7,650 bases of DNA from Planctomycetia bacterium (GCA_030618975.1 JAUXCH010000219.1:1-7650); one strand, 5' to 3'. Positions 1 through 5,513 are shown, numbered from the stretch's first letter. Program-made: numbers and translations. The notes: generated from the letters alone by a model not told the origin.

Positions 1-144
1 GGGCGTCACAGGCTGTTTGGGCGTCACAGGCTGTTTGGGCGTCACAGGCTGTTTGGGCGTCACAGGCTGGTTCGGCGTCACAGGCTGTTTCGGCGTCACA
101 GGCTGTTTCGGCTTCGCAGGCTGTTTCGGCTTCGCGGCCGGCTT
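1..144 (-). repeat. 18-bp coding tandem repeat (KQPVTP hexapeptide)
   Basis: Eight head-to-tail 18-bp units start at 1, 19, 37, 55, 73, 91, 109 and 127. The first six are almost identical on the plus strand (gggcgtcacaggctgttt, with g/c and t/g variants). The last two are diverged, encoding the KQPAKP and KPAAKP-like forms. On the minus strand they encode Gln-Pro-Val-Thr-Pro-Lys steps in the FGE-like protein tail. The array reaches the window edge, so its copy number is unknown. The near-identity of neighbouring copies suggests recent expansion by slippage or unequal recombination. Confidence 0.95.
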
Positions 145-1461
145 GGGTGCCGGCTTCGCCGGGGGTCTCGCCGGGGTCCGCTTCACCGGCGGGAGCGGCG
201 CGGGCCGGCGGCCCAGCCGCGGCGGGGGCGTGGCCTTCACCGGCACCTTGCGGCCGGAGACGGGCATGGGGCCCGGCGCGACGGTGGCGGCCTCCTCCTC
301 GAGGCGATCCGCGAGGAGCTGGCGCAGGCGGCGATAGTCGGGTACCAGGTCGCGACGATCCGCGCTGAACGACGAGATGTCGGGCGCGGGTTCCGGCTGG
401 CGGCGGGCCTCGATGGCCGTGTCCACGTCGTGGGGCCCGATCTCGAGGTCGGTGTTGGGACGCTCGCTCTCGCGGCGCGCGCAACGGAAGCCGATGGTGC
501 CGTTGCGGGCGTCGGCGGGCGAGGCAAAGCGGAACCAGCCCTTCGCGTAGAGCACGAAGTCGTACCAGGAGCCGCCACGCACCACGATCCCTCCGCCGGG
601 CGCGGGCGAGTGCGTGATCTCCCAGACGTTCCCGATGAGGTCGCGGACGCCTTCCGGCGAGACGTTCATCGCGTGCCACCCGATGGGCAGGGTCGTCTTG
701 TGGCCCAGGCGCTGGGTATTCGCTTCGCCGAGCTCGGGCTCGTTGCCCCACGGGAAGGTGCGCCCGTCGGTGCCGCGCGCGGCGCGTTCCCACTCGTCCT
801 CGAAGGGTAGGTCCTTGCCGACCCACCGCGCGTAGGCCAGTGCGTCGAAGTAGTCGACGCCGACGACGGGATGCTCGCGCAACTCGTCCGGGAGCTTCCC
901 GTCCGGCCAGTAGAGCGGCGTCCGGTGGCCGGTGCTGCGCACGAACAGCTCGTAGTGCGCGTTCGTGACCGGATACCGGTCGATCCGGAAGCCCGGAACG
1001 TCGTGCGCATCGAGGTCTTCGCCGTAGAGGAACTGCCCGCCGGGGACGGTCACCTCGTCGTCGGGCGGGCGGTCGGTCGGTGTCGTCTCGCCGGCGGGAC
1101 GGAACCCGCCGAGCGGGGGCGGAATGGTCGCCTTGCGCGGGGTGCGACCGAGACCGGCGCCCTCCCGCGTCTCCCGGGCGGGCCGCTCCCGGCCGGCGGG
1201 GCCGTAGGCATGCTTCGGCTCGAGCTTCGGCGTATCGGCGAGCGCGCCGGTCCGGTCGAGGCGGAGCTTCCCCCGGGTGAGGTCACCCGCGGGCGGCTCG
1301 ACGGGCGCGGTGGACTCGTCGTCGTCGTCGACGAGGCCACCTGGACCGCCGAGGACCTCACGCAACCGGCGGGCGATCGCCTCCCGCTCGGCCTCCGCCT
1401 CCTCGTGGGCGGCGGTGTCCTCCTGGCTCTTCTGCGGGTCGTCGTCGGGTCCGGTGCTCAC
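1..1461 (-). CDS. FGE-sulfatase (SUMF1-like) domain protein with K/P-rich repeat tail, 3' end cut by window
   Basis: 487 residues are visible and the C-terminus lies beyond the left edge. Residues 1-135 are charged and probably disordered, with an Asp run near residue 45 and no signal peptide or membrane helix. Residues about 139-330 form a formylglycine-generating-enzyme (SUMF1) domain: VPGGQFLYG at 139, a PGFRIDRYPVTNAHYELF stretch, HPVVGVDYFDALAYARWVGK at about 197, LPFEDEWERAARG, FPWGNE, IGNVWE ending at 281, VVRGGSW ending at 299 and GFRC ending at 327. In true FGEs two cysteines follow the S-x-x position; here they align with Asp301 and Ala306, so formylglycine synthesis is unlikely. 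A noncatalytic or divergent role (binding, or another FGE-fold activity) is inferred. The tail from about 330 becomes Lys/Pro/Ala-rich and ends in KQPVTP hexapeptide repeats. The start is the GTG 11 nt after the upstream lipoprotein stop; no closer in-frame ATG/GTG/TTG exists. It is probably co-transcribed with that gene. Confidence 0.88.
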   Translation of the reverse strand, partial: MSTGPDDDPQKSQEDTAAHEEAEAEREAIARRLREVLGGPGGLVDDDDESTAPVEPPAGDLTRGKLRLDRTGALADTPKLEPKHAYGPAGRERPARETREGAGLGRTPRKATIPPPLGGFRPAGETTPTDRPPDDEVTVPGGQFLYGEDLDAHDVPGFRIDRYPVTNAHYELFVRSTGHRTPLYWPDGKLPDELREHPVVGVDYFDALAYARWVGKDLPFEDEWERAARGTDGRTFPWGNEPELGEANTQRLGHKTTLPIGWHAMNVSPEGVRDLIGNVWEITHSPAPGGGIVVRGGSWYDFVLYAKGWFRFASPADARNGTIGFRCARRESERPNTDLEIGPHDVDTAIEARRQPEPAPDISSFSADRRDLVPDYRRLRQLLADRLEEEAATVAPGPMPVSGRKVPVKATPPPRLGRRPAPLPPVKRTPARPPAKPAPKPAAKPKQPAKPKQPVTPKQPVTPNQPVTPKQPVTPKQPVTPKQPVTP

Positions 1462-1491
1462 GGCGGAGGAGTCTACCGCGAGCCTCCTGCC
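1462..1491 (-). promoter_or_regulatory. Hairpin masking a distant Shine-Dalgarno sequence at the lipoprotein/FGE-like junction
   Basis: On the minus strand GGCAGGAGG (1491-1483) can pair with CCTCCGCC (1469-1462), giving eight pairs with one bulged A. The 13-nt loop contains the TAG stop of the lipoprotein gene (1473-1475), and the GTG start of the FGE-like gene follows directly at 1461. The only good SD (AGGAGG, 1483-1488) lies 21 nt from the GTG and inside the stem. Ribosomes finishing the upstream gene would open the stem, which fits translational coupling. The pairing is read from the sequence; the function is inferred. Confidence 0.4.
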
Positions 1492-2306
1492 GAGGGGCCG
1501 CGATCGCCCTCGTGGGCGATCCCGGGTACGGGACCGAAGGGGAGGGGCTCCCAGGTGAGCCGCATCTCGCGCCCCCCCCCCGCCGCCACGGCGTCGAAGT
1601 CCAGGGTGAAGCGGACGCCGTGCGGGGTCGCTTCGCCGCCCGGCCCGACCTCCAGGGTCCTGCCGGGAGGCCGGACGCGGAACGCGAGCCGCACCTCGCG
1701 CAGGCGAGGCCCGAGAAGGGCCTCGGCCCGCTCGGCCCGGTGCGTGGGGATCCCCAGCCGCTCGAAGGGCGGCGGGTCGAGCTCCCGCGCGCCCCCGGTG
1801 TCTTCGGGAACCGGTTTACGTCGTGCGGCGCGGGCCTCGGCGAGCGGGTCGAGGTACGGGATCCGGGCCAGGGGAGCCATCGTGAGCCCACCCGTCACGT
1901 GGCCCTCTCCGTCCTCGAGTCGTCGGATGGACAGGCTCCTCCGCGCGAAGGGCTCCCAGAGGAAGAGGTCACGGAGGTGCCGGAAGCGAAGCTGGACGTG
2001 CAGGGTCCTCAGCCCCCCCTCCCCCTCCTCGAGGGTGAGCGTCTGCACGGTCAGGCCCTCGACCTCCTGCAGGCCGTCGCGCCAGGCCTCGAGCGTCAGC
2101 GGGAAGTCCCGACCCCGGAAGCGCCCCGCGGCCTGCGGCCCGACGAGATCCACGAGGCGCTCGAGGAACGCGGCGTCCCAGACCACCTGCAGGTCGTAGG
2201 TCCCGGACCCGTCCGAGTCGAACACGAGCTCCTCCTCCACCTGGACGCAACCGGCCAGGGCGAGGACGAGGAGCAGCAGCAGACCGGGGGGCGGGACGCG
2301 GCGCAC
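1473..2306 (-). CDS. Putative lipoprotein of unknown function
   Basis: This is a 277-residue protein. Residues 1-19 form a lipoprotein signal peptide: MRRVPPPG, then a leucine-rich core, then the lipobox LAGC with lipidated Cys20. Mature sequence starts CVQVEEELVFDSDGSGTY, a pattern (Cys, alternating Val/Glu, then a D-x-D-G-S-G turn) seen at the start of LppM-like and other uncharacterised beta-rich lipoproteins. The middle has alternating hydrophobic strands (TVQTLTLEE, LHVQLRFRHL); the last third has further beta-like strands (VRLAFRVRP, VRFTLDFDAV, MRLTWEPLP). The likely location is the periplasmic face of a membrane. I recognise no enzyme motif. Start is GTG with no SD; a TACGAT box lies 8 nt upstream, so the transcript may be leaderless. 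A G10 tract falls at residues 243-245. It is divergent from the glycine-zipper lipoprotein gene and forms a unit with the FGE-like gene downstream. Confidence 0.82.
   Translation of the reverse strand: MRRVPPPGLLLLLVLALAGCVQVEEELVFDSDGSGTYDLQVVWDAAFLERLVDLVGPQAAGRFRGRDFPLTLEAWRDGLQEVEGLTVQTLTLEEGEGGLRTLHVQLRFRHLRDLFLWEPFARRSLSIRRLEDGEGHVTGGLTMAPLARIPYLDPLAEARAARRKPVPEDTGGARELDPPPFERLGIPTHRAERAEALLGPRLREVRLAFRVRPPGRTLEVGPGGEATPHGVRFTLDFDAVAAGGGREMRLTWEPLPFGPVPGIAHEGDRGPSAGGSR
1572..1581 (-). repeat. G10 homopolymer in the lipoprotein gene
   Basis: Ten consecutive C on the plus strand (G10 on the coding strand) encode Gly243-Gly245 and the first base of the preceding Ala codon. Tracts of this length are slip-prone. 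The frame used by the FGE-like gene has no stop from this tract down to 1461. One extra G, or a -1 ribosomal slip, would therefore join lipoprotein residues 1-242 to the FGE-like protein. Confidence 0.9.
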
Positions 2307-2314
2307 GGCGAGGA

Positions 2315-2320
2315 ATCGTA
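2315..2320 (-). promoter_or_regulatory. Putative -10 box for a leaderless lipoprotein transcript
   Basis: TACGAT on the minus strand matches four of six positions of TATAAT and ends 8 nt before the GTG start at 2306. No SD precedes that GTG. The spacing fits transcription starting at or next to the start codon. No convincing -35 element is seen, so this remains tentative. Confidence 0.3.
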
Positions 2321-2401
2321 CCGCCGATGACGACCGACCCTGCGGACGCGGGCTCGGGCGACCGATCCAAGAAGTGGATCCGTGCCGACAGGGAACGGGC
2401 C

Positions 2402-2408
2402 GGGGAGG
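2402..2408 (+). promoter_or_regulatory. Shine-Dalgarno that sets the start of the glycine-zipper lipoprotein
   Basis: GGGGAGG ends 6 nt before the ATG at 2415. It favours this start over the in-frame upstream ATG at 2382, which would put 11 extra polar residues before a normal lipoprotein signal peptide. Confidence 0.75.
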
Positions 2409-2414
2409 ATCCCC

Positions 2415-3140
2415 ATGCGAATCGCCACCGCCCTGCTGGTCGCCGTGCTGCTCCTGGCCCTACCGGCCTGCCAGATGAACGAACGCCTGTCGGGCGCCGC
2501 GTTCGGCGGCATCGGCGGCGCGGTCGTCGGCGGCGCGATCGGAGGAACGTTCGCGGGCGGCGTGATCGGCGGCCTGGCCGGTGGCGTCCTCGGCTACCTC
2601 GTGGGCGACTACATCGCGGACAAGCGCGAGCGGTGCAGTCCGCCCGTCCAGAGTCCCTGCGATCCCTGCGGGCAGCCCACGTATGCGCCGGTGCAGCAGC
2701 CGTGCTACCAACCGGCGCCGCAGTACTGCCCCCCGCAGCAACCGCAGTACGCGCCCCAGTACTGTCCGCCGCAACAACCGCAGTACGCACCCCAGTACTG
2801 CCCGCCACCGCAGCAGGCTCCGTGCCTGCCCCCCGCGGGATACGGCGCCGGCCCGCGCGTCGGCGCCGTCAAGGCGCGGAATCCGGCCATCGTCGCGTCG
2901 CAAGCCGCCGTCGAGCGCGGCCGTCGGGCCGCGACGCTTCCGGAAGCGCGGGCCGCCTACGAGGAAGCCGTGCGTCTCGACCCGCAGAGCGCCGACGCGT
3001 GGAACGCGCTGGGACTAGCCCGCGGAGGGGCCGGAGATCGCGACGGCGCGTTGGACGCGTTCGGCCGGGCGCTCCGCCTGGACCCGGGCCACTTCGCGGC
3101 GAAACGAAACCTCGCCTGGGCGCGGAGCGGGGTCCGGTAG
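2415..3140 (+). CDS. Glycine-zipper lipoprotein with Cys/Pro/Gln/Tyr repeats and two TPRs
   Basis: 241 residues in four parts. (1) Residues 1-18 are a lipoprotein signal peptide ending in lipobox LPAC, lipidated Cys19. (2) Residues about 27-70 are a glycine zipper (GGIGGAVVGGAIGG followed by similar G-x-x-x-G steps), the type found in 17-kDa-antigen/YMGG-like outer-membrane lipoproteins, able to pack as a helical hairpin in a membrane. (3) Residues 74-137 hold eight cysteines in a Pro/Gln/Tyr-rich segment with a 12-residue repeat (QYCPPQQPQYAP). (4) Residues about 164-241 hold two tetratricopeptide repeats, including AYEEAVRLDPQSADAWNALG and ALDAFGRALRLDP, for protein binding. An envelope structural or scaffold role is inferred; the partner is unknown. 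The start is fixed by the strong SD. The DUF2238 gene follows 32 nt later on the same strand, so an operon is likely. Confidence 0.85.
   Translation: MRIATALLVAVLLLALPACQMNERLSGAAFGGIGGAVVGGAIGGTFAGGVIGGLAGGVLGYLVGDYIADKRERCSPPVQSPCDPCGQPTYAPVQQPCYQPAPQYCPPQQPQYAPQYCPPQQPQYAPQYCPPPQQAPCLPPAGYGAGPRVGAVKARNPAIVASQAAVERGRRAATLPEARAAYEEAVRLDPQSADAWNALGLARGGAGDRDGALDAFGRALRLDPGHFAAKRNLAWARSGVR
2721..2816 (+). repeat. 36-bp coding repeat (QYCPPQQPQYAP)
   Basis: Two full 36-bp copies (2721-2756 and 2757-2792) and a partial third (2793-2816) lie inside the glycine-zipper lipoprotein gene. The copies differ mostly at third codon positions (tgc/tgt, cag/caa, gcg/gca), so the protein repeat is better conserved than the DNA. 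This suggests selection to keep the peptide. Confidence 0.85.
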
Positions 3141-3172
3141 CCGTCGGGGTCCCCGCCTGCAGGAGTGACGCC

Positions 3173-3778
3173 ATGACGAACGCAGGGAACGCCGGGGGCA
3201 TCCGCTGGACACGTGGCGTGGTCGCGGTCGCCATCTTCACCCTGCTCTACCTGGCGGCCTCCGTGCTCGTCGCGATCGGGAGGGGCAACAAGGAGTTCGT
3301 CTTCTACATCGTGGTGATGGTGGCGCTCATCGCCCTCGTTCTGACGGTGCACCGCAAGGTCGGCCTGACGACGCTCACGCTCTGGGGTCTCAGCCTCTGG
3401 GGTTTCCTCCACATGGCCGGCGGTCTCGTGTCGATCGGCGACGGGAAGGTCCTCTACAACTGGTGGCTCGTCCCGGACCGCCTGAAGTACGACCAGGTGG
3501 TCCACGCGTTCGGGTTCGGCGTGACGACGTGGGTGTGCTGGCAGGCAATGCGGAGGAACCTCGCGGATCCACGTCCGCGGTTCGGTCCGCTGTTCCTCTG
3601 CGTCGCCGCCGGGATGGGCTTCGGCGCGATGAACGAGATCGTGGAGTTCATCGCGACGCTCACCATGCCCGAGACGAACGTCGGCGGCTACATCAACACG
3701 GGGTGGGACCTGGTCTCGAACGCGGTCGGCGCCACGGTCGCGGCGCTCCTGATCGCGCGGTTCGACCGATCCCCGTAG
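3173..3778 (+). CDS. DUF2238 (YjdF-like) integral membrane protein
   Basis: 201 residues with about six hydrophobic segments, near 15-36, 42-59, 66-88, 109-126, 137-153 and 179-195. The pattern matches the DUF2238/YjdF family: KYDQVVHAFGFG at 105-116 (Asp107, His111 at the mouth of a helix), GAMNEIVEF at 151-159 (acidic Glu155 and Glu158 in the membrane), and GYINTGWDLVSNAVGA ending near 187 (Asp179 before the last helix). These conserved polar residues in helices are the family signature. The biochemical role of DUF2238 proteins is not established. The start is ATG with AGGAG at 3161-3165, 7 nt away. The frame stays open further upstream, but that part overlaps the lipoprotein gene and is not coding. 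Probably co-transcribed with the lipoprotein upstream. Confidence 0.88.
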   Translation: MTNAGNAGGIRWTRGVVAVAIFTLLYLAASVLVAIGRGNKEFVFYIVVMVALIALVLTVHRKVGLTTLTLWGLSLWGFLHMAGGLVSIGDGKVLYNWWLVPDRLKYDQVVHAFGFGVTTWVCWQAMRRNLADPRPRFGPLFLCVAAGMGFGAMNEIVEFIATLTMPETNVGGYINTGWDLVSNAVGATVAALLIARFDRSP

Positions 3779-3797
3779 CGCTCGCGCGGGAGAGCGC
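3778..3797 (+). terminator. Weak hairpin after the DUF2238 gene
   Basis: GCGCTC (3778-3783) can pair with GAGCGC (3792-3797) around an 8-nt loop, just after the stop codon. A competing GCGCG/CGCGC pairing (3784-3788 with 3795-3799) also exists. There is no T-tract, so an intrinsic terminator is doubtful. It is the only stem seen between this gene and the toxin-antitoxin-like pair. Confidence 0.22.
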
Positions 3798-3848
3798 GCC
3801 CAGGCGCTGAGCCGTGAAGCTGCCGTGAACGACGGAGGGCCACCGCAG

Positions 3849-3877
3849 TTGCCTGCCCCGGGCGTGGGCGGTACGCT
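3849..3877 (+). promoter_or_regulatory. Putative promoter of the toxin-antitoxin-like pair (leaderless)
   Basis: TTGCCT (3849-3854) and TACGCT (3872-3877) are separated by 17 nt, the standard sigma-70-type spacing. The -10-like box ends 6 nt before the GTG start at 3884, which has no SD. Transcription would start at or near the GTG, giving a leaderless mRNA. Confidence 0.35.
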
Positions 3878-3883
3878 TGGTCC

Positions 3884-4075
3884 GTGAGCGTCAAGCGTGA
3901 CACCTTGCTGAATCGCCCGGACCTACTCGCCAAGCACGCGGCGAAGGCGGTCGTTTCGGCGATTCGGCGGAACCTCTCCCGGGGTATCTCCGTGGCGTAC
4001 GCGAGGGACGGCGTGCTGTACCGCAGGAGTACGAACGGCGGGCGGATGCCGATCGGACGCGTTGGGGAAGACTAG
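3884..4075 (+). CDS. Small basic protein, candidate antitoxin of the downstream kinase
   Basis: 63 residues, basic, with an N-terminal helical half (KRDTLLNRPDLLAKHAAKAV, then SAIRRN) and a C-terminal strand-like half (ISVAYARDGVLYRR). The layout of a helix, a basic I-R-R turn, then a strand with R-D-G resembles short uncharacterised proteins that I recall lying just upstream of zeta-toxin-family ATPase genes. An antitoxin role is inferred from position and size: it comes first, and its end overlaps the toxin frame by 14 nt if the TTG start at 4062 is used. It does not resemble classical epsilon antitoxin. The start is GTG with no SD; a promoter-like box 6 nt upstream supports leaderless translation. 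It may also be a regulator or accessory subunit. Confidence 0.68.
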   Translation: MSVKRDTLLNRPDLLAKHAAKAVVSAIRRNLSRGISVAYARDGVLYRRSTNGGRMPIGRVGED

Positions 4076-4829
4076 CCAACCCATCCGATCCAAGCGCATG
4101 CGCGTGTTCGCCGGGCCGAACGGTTCTGGCAAGACGACGATCTTCGAGGGTGTCAGCGATCGGTTCTTCACAGGCATCTACGTGAATGCGGATCGCATCG
4201 AGAGCGAGATCGCCGAGACGGGAGCCGTGGATCTTCGCGCATTCAAGATCACGCAGGGGGTGAGCGGGATACGCGACACGCTCCAGCAGATGGTGCCGCA
4301 ATGGGAGGGCGCCGGCAAGCAAGCAGCCGCCGCGCTGGGTGTCTCGCGTGGACCGATCGTTCGGGTGGACACCCAGGACTCGCAATACGAGGCAGCCGTG
4401 GTGGCGGACCTGATTCGCCGGTGTCTGTTCGTGGAAGGGGAGTACTTCACCTTCGAGACGGTCATGTCCCACCAGTCGAAGATCGACTTCATGCGGGTGG
4501 CGACCGCCGACGGGTACAAGTGCTACCTCTACTTCATCTGCACGGATGACCCACGCATCAACGTGGAACGTATCAAGGCCCGGGTCGAAGCGGGAGGCCA
4601 TGGCGTGCCCACCCGGAAGGTACGCGAGCGGTACCACCGCTCGTTGGATCTGCTCGCAAGCGCTGTCCAGGTGGCGTACCGCTCGTTTCTGTTCGACAAC
4701 ACCGATGATCCAACGGATGACGTCTCTCTCGCCTACGTCGAATACGAGCGGGGTGTGCTGAAGCATGTCCCCGAAAAGGAGCGCATCTCGCGATGGATGC
4801 GCCAGTACGCGCCGGGTCTGAGACCGTAG
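4062..4829 (+). CDS. Zeta-toxin-family P-loop kinase/ATPase
   Basis: 255 residues from the TTG start. Walker A GPNGSGKTT is at 18-26, YVNADRIESEI at 40-50, FETVMSHQSKIDFMR at 131-145, CYLYFICTDDPRINVERI at 154-171, RVEAGGHGVP at 174-183, RYHRS at 190-194 and LFDNTDD at 210-216. This ordered set is characteristic of the small P-loop proteins annotated as zeta toxin family/AAA ATPase. Classical zeta toxins phosphorylate UDP-N-acetylglucosamine; whether this branch does is unknown. The preceding small gene is the likely antitoxin. Start choice is uncertain: TTG 4062 keeps the basic lead-in (KRMRVFAGP) usual in relatives, while ATG 4098 would leave only four residues before Gly18. Neither has a clear SD, so coupling to the upstream gene is likely. 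AT-ending codons look commoner than in neighbouring genes, which together with the adjacent transposase relic hints at transfer. Confidence 0.85.
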   Translation: MGKTSQPIRSKRMRVFAGPNGSGKTTIFEGVSDRFFTGIYVNADRIESEIAETGAVDLRAFKITQGVSGIRDTLQQMVPQWEGAGKQAAAALGVSRGPIVRVDTQDSQYEAAVVADLIRRCLFVEGEYFTFETVMSHQSKIDFMRVATADGYKCYLYFICTDDPRINVERIKARVEAGGHGVPTRKVRERYHRSLDLLASAVQVAYRSFLFDNTDDPTDDVSLAYVEYERGVLKHVPEKERISRWMRQYAPGLRP

Positions 4830-5186
4830 CCCCCTCGAGTGCCCACGTATGTGCAGGACGAGCCTCCACGCTGGAGCATTGGCGCTTGAAGCTCCTCGGA
4901 CCACAGCAGGCAGCCTCCATCGAACGACTTGCCTCAACCTCGAGAGCGCTCCACGAACCTGGACCGCTCACGTCGAGGTCATCGAGGGTGCTCTCGCGCG
5001 GTTTCGCGTGTCAGAATGTGGACTGAGACGGTGATTGGGCAGGGAACTCGCACACGACTCCCGCGTGGTGCTCGAGGAAGCGGGACGTACGGACGCGTGG
5101 AGGGGAACTCGGGCGCTCGAGGCGGTCCCTCCAACCATCACGCCGGAGGCCAGCGAACTCGGTTCGAAGACCGACAGCATCCCCCG

Positions 5187-5204
5187 CTCCTGCCTGTGCA
5201 GGAG
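5187..5204. repeat. Perfect 7-bp hairpin
   Basis: CTCCTGC (5187-5193) and GCAGGAG (5198-5204) form a perfect stem around the tetraloop CTGT. It has no flanking T-tract on either strand. It lies 6 nt from a second, longer hairpin and about 55 nt beyond the stop of the IS91-type relic. Confidence 0.7.
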
Positions 5205-5210
5205 ACGGAG

Positions 5211-5237
5211 CGGATCCCGCGGCCTTCTCGGGATCCG
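5211..5237. repeat. Perfect 9-bp hairpin
   Basis: CGGATCCCG (5211-5219) and CGGGATCCG (5229-5237) are perfect inverted repeats around a 9-nt loop. Together with the neighbouring 7-bp hairpin this makes two strong stems within 51 nt. This could be a terminal signal of a rolling-circle-type element, a bidirectional terminator without T-tract, or a REP-like element. Confidence 0.7.
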
Positions 5238-5258
5238 ACGAGACCTCGGCAGGCTCGC

Positions 5259-5513
5259 CTACCCCCCCTCGCCTCGAACGCCTTTCGTAGCACCGTGGGC
5301 TTCCGATTCGCGCGGGTGTCCGTAGTAGCGGACCTGGTGCAACTTTGCATCGGGGATTTGCTGGCACTCCACATGGATGAAGTCGAGCTGGTCCAGGACC
5401 TTCAGCCGGGCCCCCGTGCGAGAATCGGGCATGGTACCGACCTCGACCTTGCCGTCTTGACGCTCCCGGACCGCGCCCATGGCCGGCGGAATCCGTCTCG
5501 GGTAGTGGGACAG
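5259..5513 (-). pseudogene. IS91-family transposase, C-terminal remnant
   Basis: On the minus strand the frame ending at the stop 5259-5261 reads LSHYPRRIPPAMG, then GKVEVGTMPDSRTGARL, KVLDQLDFIHVECQQIPD and AKLHQVRYYG (the G codon at 5319-5321). This order (R-P-P-like segment, K/R-V-E-V, P-D-x-R-T-G-A, L-D-x-L-D/E-F-I-H, H/Q-I-P-D, then V-R-Y-Y-G) matches the C-terminal part of IS91/Y2-type transposases. The upstream HUH and catalytic tyrosine regions are absent: beyond about 5513 the frame is only antisense to the next gene and its leader. After YYG homology breaks down; the +1 frame reads ANRKPTVLRKAF, suggesting a frameshift near 5310, and the expected zinc-finger tail is not seen. This is a dead, truncated element. 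Intact relatives are much longer, usually 350-450 residues. Confidence 0.7.

Larger units (their letters stand above)
4830..5258. other. Gene-poor stretch, likely mobile-element scar
   Basis: I find no convincing gene on either strand. Open frames here lack recognisable domains, conserved motifs or a good start signal, and fit the random open frames of GC-rich DNA. No intrinsic terminator with a T-tract follows the kinase gene. The only clear structure is the pair of hairpins at 5187-5237. The stretch lies downstream of the transposase relic's stop and may be decayed element sequence. Confidence 0.55.

Noticed and set aside
1..144. Possible CRISPR array
   Set aside because: Repeats are 18 bp, directly adjacent, without spacers, and in frame inside a coding gene.
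17..337. Plus-strand open frame with repeated GVTGC units
   Set aside because: It is the antisense reading of the 18-bp repeat in the FGE-like gene; the minus-strand frame has recognisable domain motifs.
871..2330. Long plus-strand open frames (871-2199 and 1512-2330)
   Set aside because: Both are antisense to the FGE-like and lipoprotein genes, have no domain or signal motifs, and reflect the scarcity of stops in GC-rich DNA.
2364..2380. GATCC/GGATC inverted repeat between the divergent genes as an operator
   Set aside because: Only five pairs around 7 nt, and no second copy or clear promoter overlap; likely chance.
2327..3172. N-terminal extension of the DUF2238 frame up to 2327
   Set aside because: It overlaps the glycine-zipper lipoprotein in another frame and is Arg/Pro-rich nonsense; the ATG at 3173 has a good SD and starts the first membrane segment region.
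4864..4876. CTCCA/TGGAG stem after the kinase gene as a terminator
   Set aside because: Five pairs with a 3-nt loop and no T-tract; too weak to support a call.
3891..4937. Minus-strand frame of 348 codons
   Set aside because: It is antisense to the antitoxin-like and kinase genes and contains no recognised motif, whereas the plus strand has the full kinase motif set.
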